Assembly: GCA_024243835.1 (NCBI GenBank)
Contig: JALPMN010000574.1
Coordinates: 1-22,253 of the forward strand
Reading direction: 5' to 3'
Source of the DNA: Enteropsectra breve
Lineage: Eukaryota; Microsporidia
Length of the DNA: 22,253 bases
Part shown: in pieces, positions 1 through 6,798 of the stretch
How positions within the stretch are numbered: position 1 is the stretch's first letter
Layout: each line of letters begins with the position of its first letter
Notes under the pieces: generated by a model
The model's database searches: none
Told to the model about the DNA's origin: nothing
The model's input: only the letters and a program-made list of their open reading frames with translations
Position numbers and translations under genes: made by a program

Positions 1-33
1 CATTAAATAATACGTTAGAAACGAATGTTAACA
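1..33 (+). repeat. 3' end of the 5' LTR (partial)
   Basis: These bases match the last 33 bases of the complete LTR at 3639-3671 and end in TGTTAACA, the expected CA terminus. The reading frame of the downstream Gag-Pol ORF stays open through this LTR piece back to the window edge. Confidence 0.9.
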
Positions 34-3000
34 TGGCGACAACTACAAAATCAATAATAAGCAGCACGTTTAGCGGCACAGAAAACGAAGACATATCCAC
101 ATGGATATTAGATGCGAAGTTTATTCTGCAACTGCATGAAATGGAAGGAATTCCGGCACTAAGGCAGATATGCAGCGCATTAAGAGACGAAGCATTTGCC
201 TACGCAAGAGAATCACTATCAGCAAATCCTTATCTTCAGCCGAATGACTTGCTAAAACTCCTGGAAACAAGATTTGCGAGCGGTCTCAAGATTAAAAAAG
301 TCGCTCAAAAGTTTCTTCAAGGCTCTATTCCTGAAACAATCGACGACTACTTCATGATGATGCGCGACGCATCCTATTTGAGTCAGCATAATTATCTGTC
401 AGTCGCAGCGATTGTTGACCAGATAATTATACGTTCACCTGCAGAATTAAGAACAACACTATGGCAAGTAGCAAGCGATCTCAATAACGTCTATGAATTA
501 TCGAAAGCAGTAGAAAAGATATTACCGTTAGCATACAGTCAAGAAGGGAGCATGGCTCATGAGCAAGTAAATGCAAATAAAATGGCATTTAACAGAAATA
601 ATAATATTAATAATAACTCAGAAAAGAAATGGTGCGCGCTACACGGTAAAACGTATCACGATACAGATAGCTGTATAACAATACAAACTTTGAGGAAAAG
701 GCAGAGCGAAAAAAAAGCTATGAAATCGCAATTCAAGAAAGAATTTATTAAAGACGATTCAAACTATTCATTTACCTCAAAGTGTTTTAATAGTGAATCT
801 AAGTGTAACAACCCATTCGTGACTAAAGCAATTGTACAAAAAAGAATTTTTGATTGCATCCTTGATACGGGCGCCGACACATCTTTCATTCCAAGACACT
901 GTCTCCTAAATAATATTAGCATTATCCCAACGAATACTCAAGCACTAGCAGCTAACGGATCCAAAATAAAAATCATAGGGAAAGTCAGAAACCTCTCAAT
1001 CACAGTAAATAACACGGATATACAATTAACCACAGCACTAATTACAGACGACTCATTAAGTACAATATTAATCGGGGCTGATGCGTTAACTAGACACAAT
1101 GAAATACTTACCAACATATTAGCTCAAGAATCAACTCCCTGCATTGCTAATTCGGTACAGTACCCCATCCAAAACATATTAACTAAATTCGCTCCTCTCT
1201 TCTCAGATAATATTTCTCAATCAACATTATGCACAGTAATAAAACACAATATTAAAACTACAGACGAGCAAATAATTAGACAATCAAACGGGAGATTGCC
1301 AGTTTTTTGGGAAGAAGAAATACAGAAAGAAGTATCTAAACTATTGAAAAATGGAATAATTCGATATTCAGATAGCGGTTGGGCGTCAAGAATCAATCCG
1401 GTTAAAAAGAAAGACGGAAGCCTAAGACTTTGTATCGATTACAGAGCACTTAATAAGGTCACGATAAAAGACGCATATCCGATACCACGCATAGATGAAA
1501 TCGTTACAAAGCTCAGGAATGCAACTATATTCACAGTTTTAGATGCCACATCTGGCTATCACCAGATTGAGCTTTCCGAGGAGGACAAGTGCAAAACGGC
1601 ATTCTCGTTTAAAGGCATGCATTATGAGTTTAACCGAATGCCGTTTGGGCTATCAAATGCCCCAGCTACATTCCAGAGGGCAATGAACATCATCTTCAAT
1701 AACAAATTCAGCGAATTTGTAGCACCGTACTTCGATGATATAATTATCTTTTCAGAAAACATGAAGCAACATCAAAACCATCTGGAACAAGTATTTCACC
1801 GACTAAAAACATCAGGAATATATCTAAACAACAAGAAATGCAAATTCTTCAAATCCGAAGTTAAAATTTTAGGAAACATCATTTCAAAAGGAGAGATAAG
1901 GCCTGATCCAGAAAAAATCACGGCCATCAAGAATTACCCTCTTCCAAAAGACATAAGCGAATTAAGATCTTTCCTGGGTATAATAAATTACTGTAGGGAA
2001 TATGTTACCAAATTCGCAGATCACACTGCGGACCTATATGCACTTTTAAAAAACGAGTCGAAGAAAAGTAAAAAGACCATCGAATGGAACGAAAACCTAC
2101 GAGAAAGATTTAACACAGTGAAGCAAATAATAACACAAACAACTAAGCTTTCCCAGCCAGACTTCAACAAAGTTTTTATATTAACGACCGATGCATCAGA
2201 CAAAGCAATCGGCGCCATACTGGCTCAGAAAGATCATCACGGAAAAGAAAGAGTAATTAGCACATTTAGTAAAATCTTAGATAGCACACAGAAAAATTAT
2301 GGTATCACCGATAGAGAATTACTTGCGGTCGTGAAATCGATTGAGCACTATAGACACTTTTTAATAGGAAAGGAATTTATTCTTAGAACCGATCACAAAT
2401 GCCTAATTTATATGAATGAATCAAAAGACCAAACATCACGCTTAATGCGCTGGTCAATGAAACTGGCAGAATACCAATTTATAGTTGAATATATTAAAGG
2501 AGAAGACAACGCCGCGGACGGGTTCAGCAGAGCCTATGCAATACAAATGGATAGAGATCCAAAAATAAAGAATATAACCAATAGCGGCATGATAAAAGAA
2601 ATACTCAAGGAATACCATCTAACATCTGGCCACGGCTCAGCAACAGCAATGAAGTATCTCATAAAAAAGAAATACTACTGGAAAAGCATGTTTTCTGATA
2701 TCGATAAATATACACAATCGTGCGAAATTTGCCAGCAAAGTGGAAAAGCCCGAATTAATACTGAGAATAGAATCATAGAATCAAAATTTCCTAACCAAAT
2801 TTGGGAGATAGATATAATCGGAAGACTTCCAGAAACGGGCAAACATAATAAATTCATTTTAGTGATAATTGATCACTACACAAAGTGGGCTGAAACATTC
2901 GCAATAAACGCTAAAACGAGCAAAATGGTTACCTCTAAATTAACTACTGCAATAAATAAGCACGGGACACCATTTAGAATTATTTCAGATCAAGGATGTG

Positions 3001-3575
3001 AATTTAACAGCAATGAAGTCTCTAGATTTGCTGAAACTCACAACATAAAATGGGAATTCGCATCGCCGGCTCATCACACGACTATTGGAGCAGTAGAGAG
3101 AGCAATACAAACCATTTTTAATAAAATTAGAAAGTTAAATGATTTTAAAGCGAAAAATTGGGATCAAAAGTTAGAACAAGCGACATTAGCATACAATATT
3201 TCATATCAAAGAGCAATTGGTACATCGCCATTTATCTTAAACCACTTAACAGAGCCAAACCTCGAAATAGATAAAAAGACAACGACCTCAGAATTTTCAT
3301 ATAACAAAACACAAATTCTAAATAAGCGGGATCTTCACTGGAAAAAGTATGCGTCAAACAATATTCCTAAGGGCAAGATCAAAATCGATGACCAATTGAG
3401 AATAGGCGACGAAGTTCTTATATATCGAGATGTTTTAGGCGATGAATTTAAAAATAGATGGTCAACAGGATATACGATTAAAGAAATCATAATACCAGAC
3501 GCCTTCATAGTCTCTAAAAATAACAAAAACTACAGAGTAAACAAGAAACACATAAAGTTACATGTCAAAATCTAG
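33..3575 (+). CDS. Ty3/gypsy Gag-Pol polyprotein, single frame
   Basis: The product is a retrotransposon polyprotein that packages, copies and integrates the element. Counting from the ATG at 33 it has 1180 residues. A Gag-like region (about 1-240) contains a zinc-knuckle-like C201-x2-H204-x4-H209-x4-C214, where the usual second Cys is His. An aspartic protease follows with DTGA at 278-281. The reverse transcriptase has D504 (LDATSGYHQI) and YFDD at 566-569. RNase H carries D720 (TTDAS), E762 and D787. The integrase has an HHCC finger (H862, H867, C897, C900) and a DDE core (D927, D986, E1022, with 35 residues between the last two). The C-terminus (about 1120-1180) resembles a degenerate GPY/F module; no chromodomain is seen. 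There is no frameshift between Gag and Pol, so processing must come from the protease. The frame is open upstream to the window edge, and the 3' LTR shows an in-frame ATG 14 codons earlier, so the true start is probably inside the 5' LTR, outside the window. All catalytic residues checked are present. Confidence 0.95.
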   Translation: MATTTKSIISSTFSGTENEDISTWILDAKFILQLHEMEGIPALRQICSALRDEAFAYARESLSANPYLQPNDLLKLLETRFASGLKIKKVAQKFLQGSIPETIDDYFMMMRDASYLSQHNYLSVAAIVDQIIIRSPAELRTTLWQVASDLNNVYELSKAVEKILPLAYSQEGSMAHEQVNANKMAFNRNNNINNNSEKKWCALHGKTYHDTDSCITIQTLRKRQSEKKAMKSQFKKEFIKDDSNYSFTSKCFNSESKCNNPFVTKAIVQKRIFDCILDTGADTSFIPRHCLLNNISIIPTNTQALAANGSKIKIIGKVRNLSITVNNTDIQLTTALITDDSLSTILIGADALTRHNEILTNILAQESTPCIANSVQYPIQNILTKFAPLFSDNISQSTLCTVIKHNIKTTDEQIIRQSNGRLPVFWEEEIQKEVSKLLKNGIIRYSDSGWASRINPVKKKDGSLRLCIDYRALNKVTIKDAYPIPRIDEIVTKLRNATIFTVLDATSGYHQIELSEEDKCKTAFSFKGMHYEFNRMPFGLSNAPATFQRAMNIIFNNKFSEFVAPYFDDIIIFSENMKQHQNHLEQVFHRLKTSGIYLNNKKCKFFKSEVKILGNIISKGEIRPDPEKITAIKNYPLPKDISELRSFLGIINYCREYVTKFADHTADLYALLKNESKKSKKTIEWNENLRERFNTVKQIITQTTKLSQPDFNKVFILTTDASDKAIGAILAQKDHHGKERVISTFSKILDSTQKNYGITDRELLAVVKSIEHYRHFLIGKEFILRTDHKCLIYMNESKDQTSRLMRWSMKLAEYQFIVEYIKGEDNAADGFSRAYAIQMDRDPKIKNITNSGMIKEILKEYHLTSGHGSATAMKYLIKKKYYWKSMFSDIDKYTQSCEICQQSGKARINTENRIIESKFPNQIWEIDIIGRLPETGKHNKFILVIIDHYTKWAETFAINAKTSKMVTSKLTTAINKHGTPFRIISDQGCEFNSNEVSRFAETHNIKWEFASPAHHTTIGAVERAIQTIFNKIRKLNDFKAKNWDQKLEQATLAYNISYQRAIGTSPFILNHLTEPNLEIDKKTTTSEFSYNKTQILNKRDLHWKKYASNNIPKGKIKIDDQLRIGDEVLIYRDVLGDEFKNRWSTGYTIKEIIIPDAFIVSKNNKNYRVNKKHIKLHVKI
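34..44 (+). other. Candidate primer-binding site (tRNA-Ser-like)
   Basis: TGGCGACAACT starts directly after the LTR end with TGG, the complement of a tRNA CCA tail. Its reverse complement, AGTTGTCGCCA, matches the 3' end of budding-yeast tRNA-Ser as I remember it; the tRNA of this organism was not available. The site overlaps coding sequence: the A of the ATG at 33 is the last LTR base and TG belongs to this site. Confidence 0.6.
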
Positions 3576-3578
3576 CGC

Positions 3579-3584
3579 GAGGGA
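3579..3584 (+). other. Candidate polypurine tract
   Basis: GAGGGA lies directly before the TGTCG start of the 3' LTR, where the plus-strand primer of Ty3-type elements is expected. It is short and begins four bases after the Gag-Pol stop codon (TAG, 3573-3575). Confidence 0.6.
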
Positions 3585-3671
3585 TGTCGTTATGATACAA
3601 CTTAAAAGTTTTTACAAATTTTTAGCCCATGAATTCTTCATTAAATAATACGTTAGAAACGAATGTTAACA
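3585..3671 (+). repeat. 3' LTR, about 87 bp, TG...CA ends
   Basis: The left end is set by the purine tract and TGTCGTTATG, the right end by TGTTAACA matching the 5' LTR end. This length is very short for a Ty3-like LTR. It contains AAATTTTTAGCCCATG (3616-3631), resembling the start-codon context of the host genes in this window, and an in-frame ATG at 3629 that in the 5' copy would lead into Gag-Pol. The left boundary is inferred, because the 5' LTR is truncated. Confidence 0.8.
3611..3628 (+). promoter_or_regulatory. Putative host-like promoter inside the LTR
   Basis: The segment has an AAATTTTT stretch followed by AGCCC directly before ATG (3629). The same layout precedes the host-type genes at 18844 (AAATTTCACCC then ATG) and 11179 (CCCC then ATG). 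CCC-like and AAATTT-like motifs close to start codons are known microsporidian transcription signals. In the 5' LTR this copy would drive the element; in the 3' LTR it could drive a short transcript outward. Confidence 0.55.
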
Positions 3672-3830
3672 AATAGAACCTTCAACGTTTTTTTGGAGAA
3701 TGCCCTGTGTAAAGTACTCTTTACACAGTCTCACCGTTACCATGTTATTTGCAATGCCAATAAAGATTGCCGCGAGCAAACAAGTCAGCAGAGTAAGAAA
3801 TAGAATTCTTGCTTCTTTGGCTCCATTCAT
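3672..3830 (-). pseudogene. 5' fragment of a membrane-protein gene broken by the retrotransposon
   Basis: Read on the minus strand from ATG at 3830, this gives 53 codons that align without gaps to the N-terminus of the 204-residue protein at 4326-4940. Both contain the identical run VTVRLCKEYFTQG and a similar first membrane helix. The match ends at the LTR boundary, where a Cys codon and a TAA (3666-3668) come from LTR sequence. The rest of the gene should lie left of the 5' LTR, outside the window. A CCC (3838-3840, minus strand) precedes the start, as in neighbouring genes. It is therefore a tandem paralogue of the 4326-4940 gene, disrupted by the Ty3 insertion; whether it is still transcribed cannot be judged. 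Confidence 0.88.
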
Positions 3831-4325
3831 GTACGAAGGGATCTTAAAATAAAAACTCGAAAAGGAGAAAAAATTATCAACTTTAGAATACTCTTAAATA
3901 TAGATTAATTAATTATGCTCTCGTACTATGCTCTAATGATTAGTATTTTTGTAAGATCAATGCAATAAAAAAATGATATGAACTGTATCAAAGTAAAAAT
4001 CTAACTGCCATGGGTGCATGGCAAAAGTAGTCTTGAATTTTTGTAAAAATAAACTAGAACTTTTAAATTTACAAAGCTCTTTCTACCCGATGGTTCGCTT
4101 CATTCACATGATCCATTCTAACAAGGTACTCTGCTGAGCGGTTTTATGTTCCAAGAGCACCATTGCATATACTTTTTTTCAAATTCTGTTCTTGTGTAAT
4201 TTGTTGTTTGAGTAGATAGATGAATAATATTATTTTATTTTTGCATTTATGATACAAAAAAGTCGATTTTTAAATAGCTTTAATTTTTGTTCAACACAAT
4301 TGTGTATCATAATATTATGAATAGT
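3831..4325. other. Intergenic region, no gene recognised
   Basis: AT-rich sequence between the disrupted gene head and the 3' end of its paralogue. It contains the upstream region of the disrupted gene (AAATTTTTTC on the minus strand near 3865-3875) and short palindromes near 4293-4318 (ACACAATTGTGT, CATAATATTATG). No coding sequence is supported. Confidence 0.5.
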
Positions 4326-4334
4326 TTATTTATT
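4325..4334 (-). terminator. Polyadenylation signal overlapping the stop codon
   Basis: On the minus strand AATAAATAAA contains two overlapping AATAAA copies, and the TAA stop (4326-4328) of the four-helix membrane protein lies within it. Confidence 0.5.
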
Positions 4335-4940
4335 TAGTGTTTTATACTTTTTATAGCGCGAATAGACTACATACAATGATGATAGTATACCAAAGACTGT
4401 TCCCGCGGGATAAATTGTTCCATGAATATAGCAGCAGAGCATAAACTTTCGTTGTATTTCTAAGTTAGTCTTAAATTCTCCATTGATAAACTCTTTTTTG
4501 CAATATTGGTTAAGATGGCGCACAATTTTACTTTCATCAAATTGATTGAATAAAAAGTAGCAGATTATTCCTACTATCGCGGTCGTTGCTAGTATAGCCA
4601 AAATGCAAAAGAATACTGGTAGTAAAATGTTTCTTACTCCGTATCGTGGCCTCGGCCCGATTCTCATGCACAGATAAAGCACAAATCCGAAGATCAGCCC
4701 AGTGTCCCAAGTGGCAATTATTCCCCATAATACCGCAATTAGCTCCAGATCCGCACTAATTTTCTCCATAAGCTCTCCTACAAGACTACCCTTGGTCCTT
4801 TCCTGGTGAAAACCCTGTGTAAAATACTCTTTACACAATCTTACCGTTACCAAGTCATTTGAAATGCCGACAATACATGCTGCAAGAAAACAAATCAGCA
4901 TAGTGAAGAACAGAATTCCGATTTCCCGCATTATTTTCAT
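4326..4940 (-). CDS. Four-helix membrane protein, possibly of bacterial-type origin
   Basis: This 204-residue protein has predicted membrane helices at about 7-27, 66-91, 106-131 and 167-191, with a loop at 28-65 carrying VTVRLCKEYFTQG. The combination of an EYFT loop, a helix with IATWDTGLIFG (75-85) followed by RIGPRPR, and a last helix starting near H173 resembles, from memory, a family of uncharacterised bacterial inner-membrane proteins with EYFT and ATWWVGL motifs. I could not check this. The start at 4940 is supported because the broken paralogue at 3672-3830 aligns from the same Met, and CCCC (4947-4950, minus strand) lies six bases upstream. AATAAA overlaps the TAA stop. Function is unknown; a membrane role is the only safe inference. 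Confidence 0.85.
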   Translation of the reverse strand: MKIMREIGILFFTMLICFLAACIVGISNDLVTVRLCKEYFTQGFHQERTKGSLVGELMEKISADLELIAVLWGIIATWDTGLIFGFVLYLCMRIGPRPRYGVRNILLPVFFCILAILATTAIVGIICYFLFNQFDESKIVRHLNQYCKKEFINGEFKTNLEIQRKFMLCCYIHGTIYPAGTVFGILSSLYVVYSRYKKYKTLNK

Positions 4941-4946
4941 CTATAA

Positions 4947-4950
4947 GGGG
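4947..4950 (-). promoter_or_regulatory. CCC-type start-proximal motif
   Basis: CCCC on the minus strand, six bases before the ATG at 4940. It matches the CCC-like motif known near microsporidian start codons and supports the chosen start. Confidence 0.45.
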
Positions 4951-5027
4951 TTTTGAGCATGAAATTATAAGACCAATAAAGGAGTAGATTTCTTTTAAAA
5001 TTTTTCAGTTTTAACGTCATTATTAAT

Positions 5028-5051
5028 AAAATTTTTCAAAATTTAGGACCC
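5028..5051 (+). promoter_or_regulatory. AAATTT plus CCC promoter motif
   Basis: AAAATTTTTC and AAAATTT precede GGACCC, whose CCC (5049-5051) ends eight bases before the ATG at 5060. An earlier AAAATTTTTC lies at 4997-5006. The layout matches other genes in the window and supports the 79-residue gene being real. Confidence 0.5.
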
Positions 5052-5059
5052 ATTATCCA

Positions 5060-5299
5060 ATGGCGTTAGAACATTCAACCCTAAATAGTATCGAAGAAGA
5101 GGCTAGATTAAACTATAGACTTACAGAAGGCAAACTCTCTTTTCTGCTGGGATTTGCCGCTCTTGCAACTGTATGCTTCTTTCTAGGGTTGTTCGTATTA
5201 AGAAAAATTAGACCTTCAACGAGCAATGTCGCTTTACTCGAAGTAAAAGTAGATGCTCAGAGCACAGAGAATATGCTCAATGAAGGAGAAGCAAATTAA
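5060..5299 (+). CDS. Small single-helix membrane protein, function unknown
   Basis: A 79-residue protein with a charged N-terminal part, one hydrophobic helix at about 26-48, then KIRP and an acidic tail. There is no N-terminal signal peptide, so it may be a tail-region single-pass membrane protein. I recognise no family. Support for a real gene: ATG start, CCC and AAATTT motifs just upstream, and AATAAA overlapping the TAA stop (5298-5303), the same signals as larger genes here. It is divergently transcribed from the four-helix membrane protein, sharing a 119-bp intergenic region with promoter motifs for both. Confidence 0.7.
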   Translation: MALEHSTLNSIEEEARLNYRLTEGKLSFLLGFAALATVCFFLGLFVLRKIRPSTSNVALLEVKVDAQSTENMLNEGEAN

Positions 5300-5303
5300 T
5301 AAA
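5298..5303 (+). terminator. Polyadenylation signal overlapping the stop codon
   Basis: AATAAA begins inside the TAA stop of the 79-residue gene. Confidence 0.5.
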
Positions 5304-5752
5304 AACGCTTTTAAAACATTTATATACGTTAGTTTTCATGAATAAATAAAAACCAAGCCTAAAAATTACTTCGTTTAATTTTAATGTGTTTCGCAGCTTT
5401 TATTTAGTAGTTTGAACGCATTAAACATCAGCATAATGCGTATAAGCAACACTCTTTTAAATATTGATCAAATCATCTCTGCATAATAAAAAAGATCAAT
5501 TTTACAATCAAGATGTAAAACTATAGCCTCTTCACGTTCTTAGTACGGCTGCGAATAAAGAAGAAGATTATTGTTCATGCATTTTGTCAGATCAATAAGC
5601 ATGGCAACTTTATAGTTATGGGAACAACTTATTTTTCCATTGATTAACATTAATGAATAAGATTCATTGCGTTCTGTGCATTTCCTATCATCATTTCACC
5701 TCTCTATTGTTACACCTTTTACAAGCACCACCATTTAACCCCTTGGCTTCAG
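5300..5752. other. Intergenic region, no gene recognised
   Basis: AT-rich sequence with no supported coding frame or RNA gene. Its right end holds the CCCC motif of the next gene. Confidence 0.5.
5739..5742 (+). promoter_or_regulatory. CCC-type start-proximal motif
   Basis: TTTAACCCC ends ten bases before the ATG at 5753, as at other genes in this window, and supports that start. Confidence 0.45.
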
Positions 5753-6268
5753 ATGGAAAAGCAGAAACACATGCTTATTACGAAGTTTAAAGATCTCCTT
5801 TCTGGGCAAAACGAAGTACATGGAGGAGATGTCATAAAAATGGCTTTTGCCTACTTTCGCAACTGCAATCAACTTAAAATTCAGCCGCTGTCTCTTTTTA
5901 CCGAGCAGGAACGCGAAAAAATAGACCAGCAAATAATAGAATCCCTTCCCCTTCTGCGCAGGGACATCGGATGCAGAGTCAATACTCTTGGCTGGGAAAG
6001 TGCCATGTATCTTCGCCTGATTCGTTCCGGACTGGAGTTCATAACGGAGTACTTCACCATGGATAACGCCTTGCTGGCTCTCGAATGGAATGAATTAATG
6101 CTGGATTATTGTGTTAAGAGCCTGAACCGGAAGTTAAAAGCGTATGAAGGACAACGTGGAGAATATGATAATGGAAGTGATTGCGTAGATCTTCGAGGCG
6201 TTCCAGATAGTCACACCTGGTGGTGCGATATGGAGCGCGGAGATTCAAATCGCAAGTTTGGTCGATGA
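5753..6268 (+). CDS. Hypothetical helical protein, 3' end possibly frame-disrupted
   Basis: The open frame encodes 171 residues. Residues 1-125 are rich in amphipathic helix (for example 86-125 with LGWESAMYLRLIRSG and ALEWNELMLDY); no signal peptide or membrane helix is seen and I recognise no family. From about residue 130 the sequence changes character to Gly/Asp/Arg/Ser-rich. In the next frame, from about 6130 to the TAG at 6303-6305, the translation is instead helical and hydrophobic-patterned, with one internal TAG at 6186-6188. This suggests a frameshift, so the gene may be a recent pseudogene, or the listed C-terminus may be genuine. The start is supported by CCCC ten bases upstream. 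Confidence 0.55.
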   Translation: MEKQKHMLITKFKDLLSGQNEVHGGDVIKMAFAYFRNCNQLKIQPLSLFTEQEREKIDQQIIESLPLLRRDIGCRVNTLGWESAMYLRLIRSGLEFITEYFTMDNALLALEWNELMLDYCVKSLNRKLKAYEGQRGEYDNGSDCVDLRGVPDSHTWWCDMERGDSNRKFGR

Positions 6269-6798
6269 TATCATTAAAAAGCATTCGTTTTTTATCGTCG
6301 CCTAGCTTATATCCATTTTTCCTCTTTTTTTGCAAAGCGCCTACTTTTTGTGTCTATTTTAAAGTTTTATCATGATACAACTGCTTGAGTGATTAAAGAT
6401 ACTCTATCAATTAATTATTTAAATACTTCTTTCCTATCATATAAAACAGGCACGCTACATGTGGGAGGTTAATGCACATAACTACACAGGCCTCATTTGA
6501 CTCTTATAACGGGTAAATAAAACGTTGACTGGTGAATGTGCTTAAAGATTGCTATCTGTCTAATACTAATAGGATTGTGCCCTTTAGGATTCACGATATT
6601 AAGCTTTAACGACCAATAATATAAATACCTAACGATATTGTGATATTTAATTGATACGAAATACATTTTTATCCCCATACGCTAGTTTATTTTCGTTTTT
6701 GTCATATTATGTTTTTAATATTTGAGTAAATTTTGTAGGGGCTTGTTACGCACCCAAATGTTCCAAGATCACATAAAAAATATGGCAAAATTTTGTAC
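6269..6798. other. Intergenic region upstream of the RING-like gene
   Basis: AT-rich sequence. A small minus-strand frame near 6493-6678 has no promoter motif or recognisable product. CACCC lies at 6751-6755 and AAAATTTTG at 6787-6795, before the downstream ATG at 6799; these could be its promoter, but the spacing of CCC (43 bases) is longer than at other genes. Confidence 0.45.

Larger units (their letters stand above)
1..3671 (+). mobile_element. Ty3/gypsy LTR retrotransposon, 5' LTR truncated by the window edge
   Basis: The 32 bases at 1-32 recur exactly at 3639-3670, placing the end of the 5' LTR and of the 3' LTR. Between them is one uninterrupted Gag-Pol frame with the order protease, reverse transcriptase, RNase H, integrase, which is the Ty3/gypsy (Metaviridae) order. 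A primer-binding-site candidate abuts the 5' LTR (34-44) and a short purine run (3579-3584) abuts the 3' LTR. The intact frame and the identical visible LTR parts suggest a recent insertion, though only 33 bp of LTR can be compared. The element lies inside a host-type minus-strand gene, whose 5' part continues at 3672. Ty3-like integrases usually leave a 5-bp target duplication; the right-hand copy would be AATAG at 3672-3676, and the left-hand copy is outside the window. Confidence 0.95.

Noticed and set aside
6493..6678. A 61-residue minus-strand frame upstream of the RING-like gene
   Set aside because: No start-proximal motif and no recognisable protein features; probably chance.
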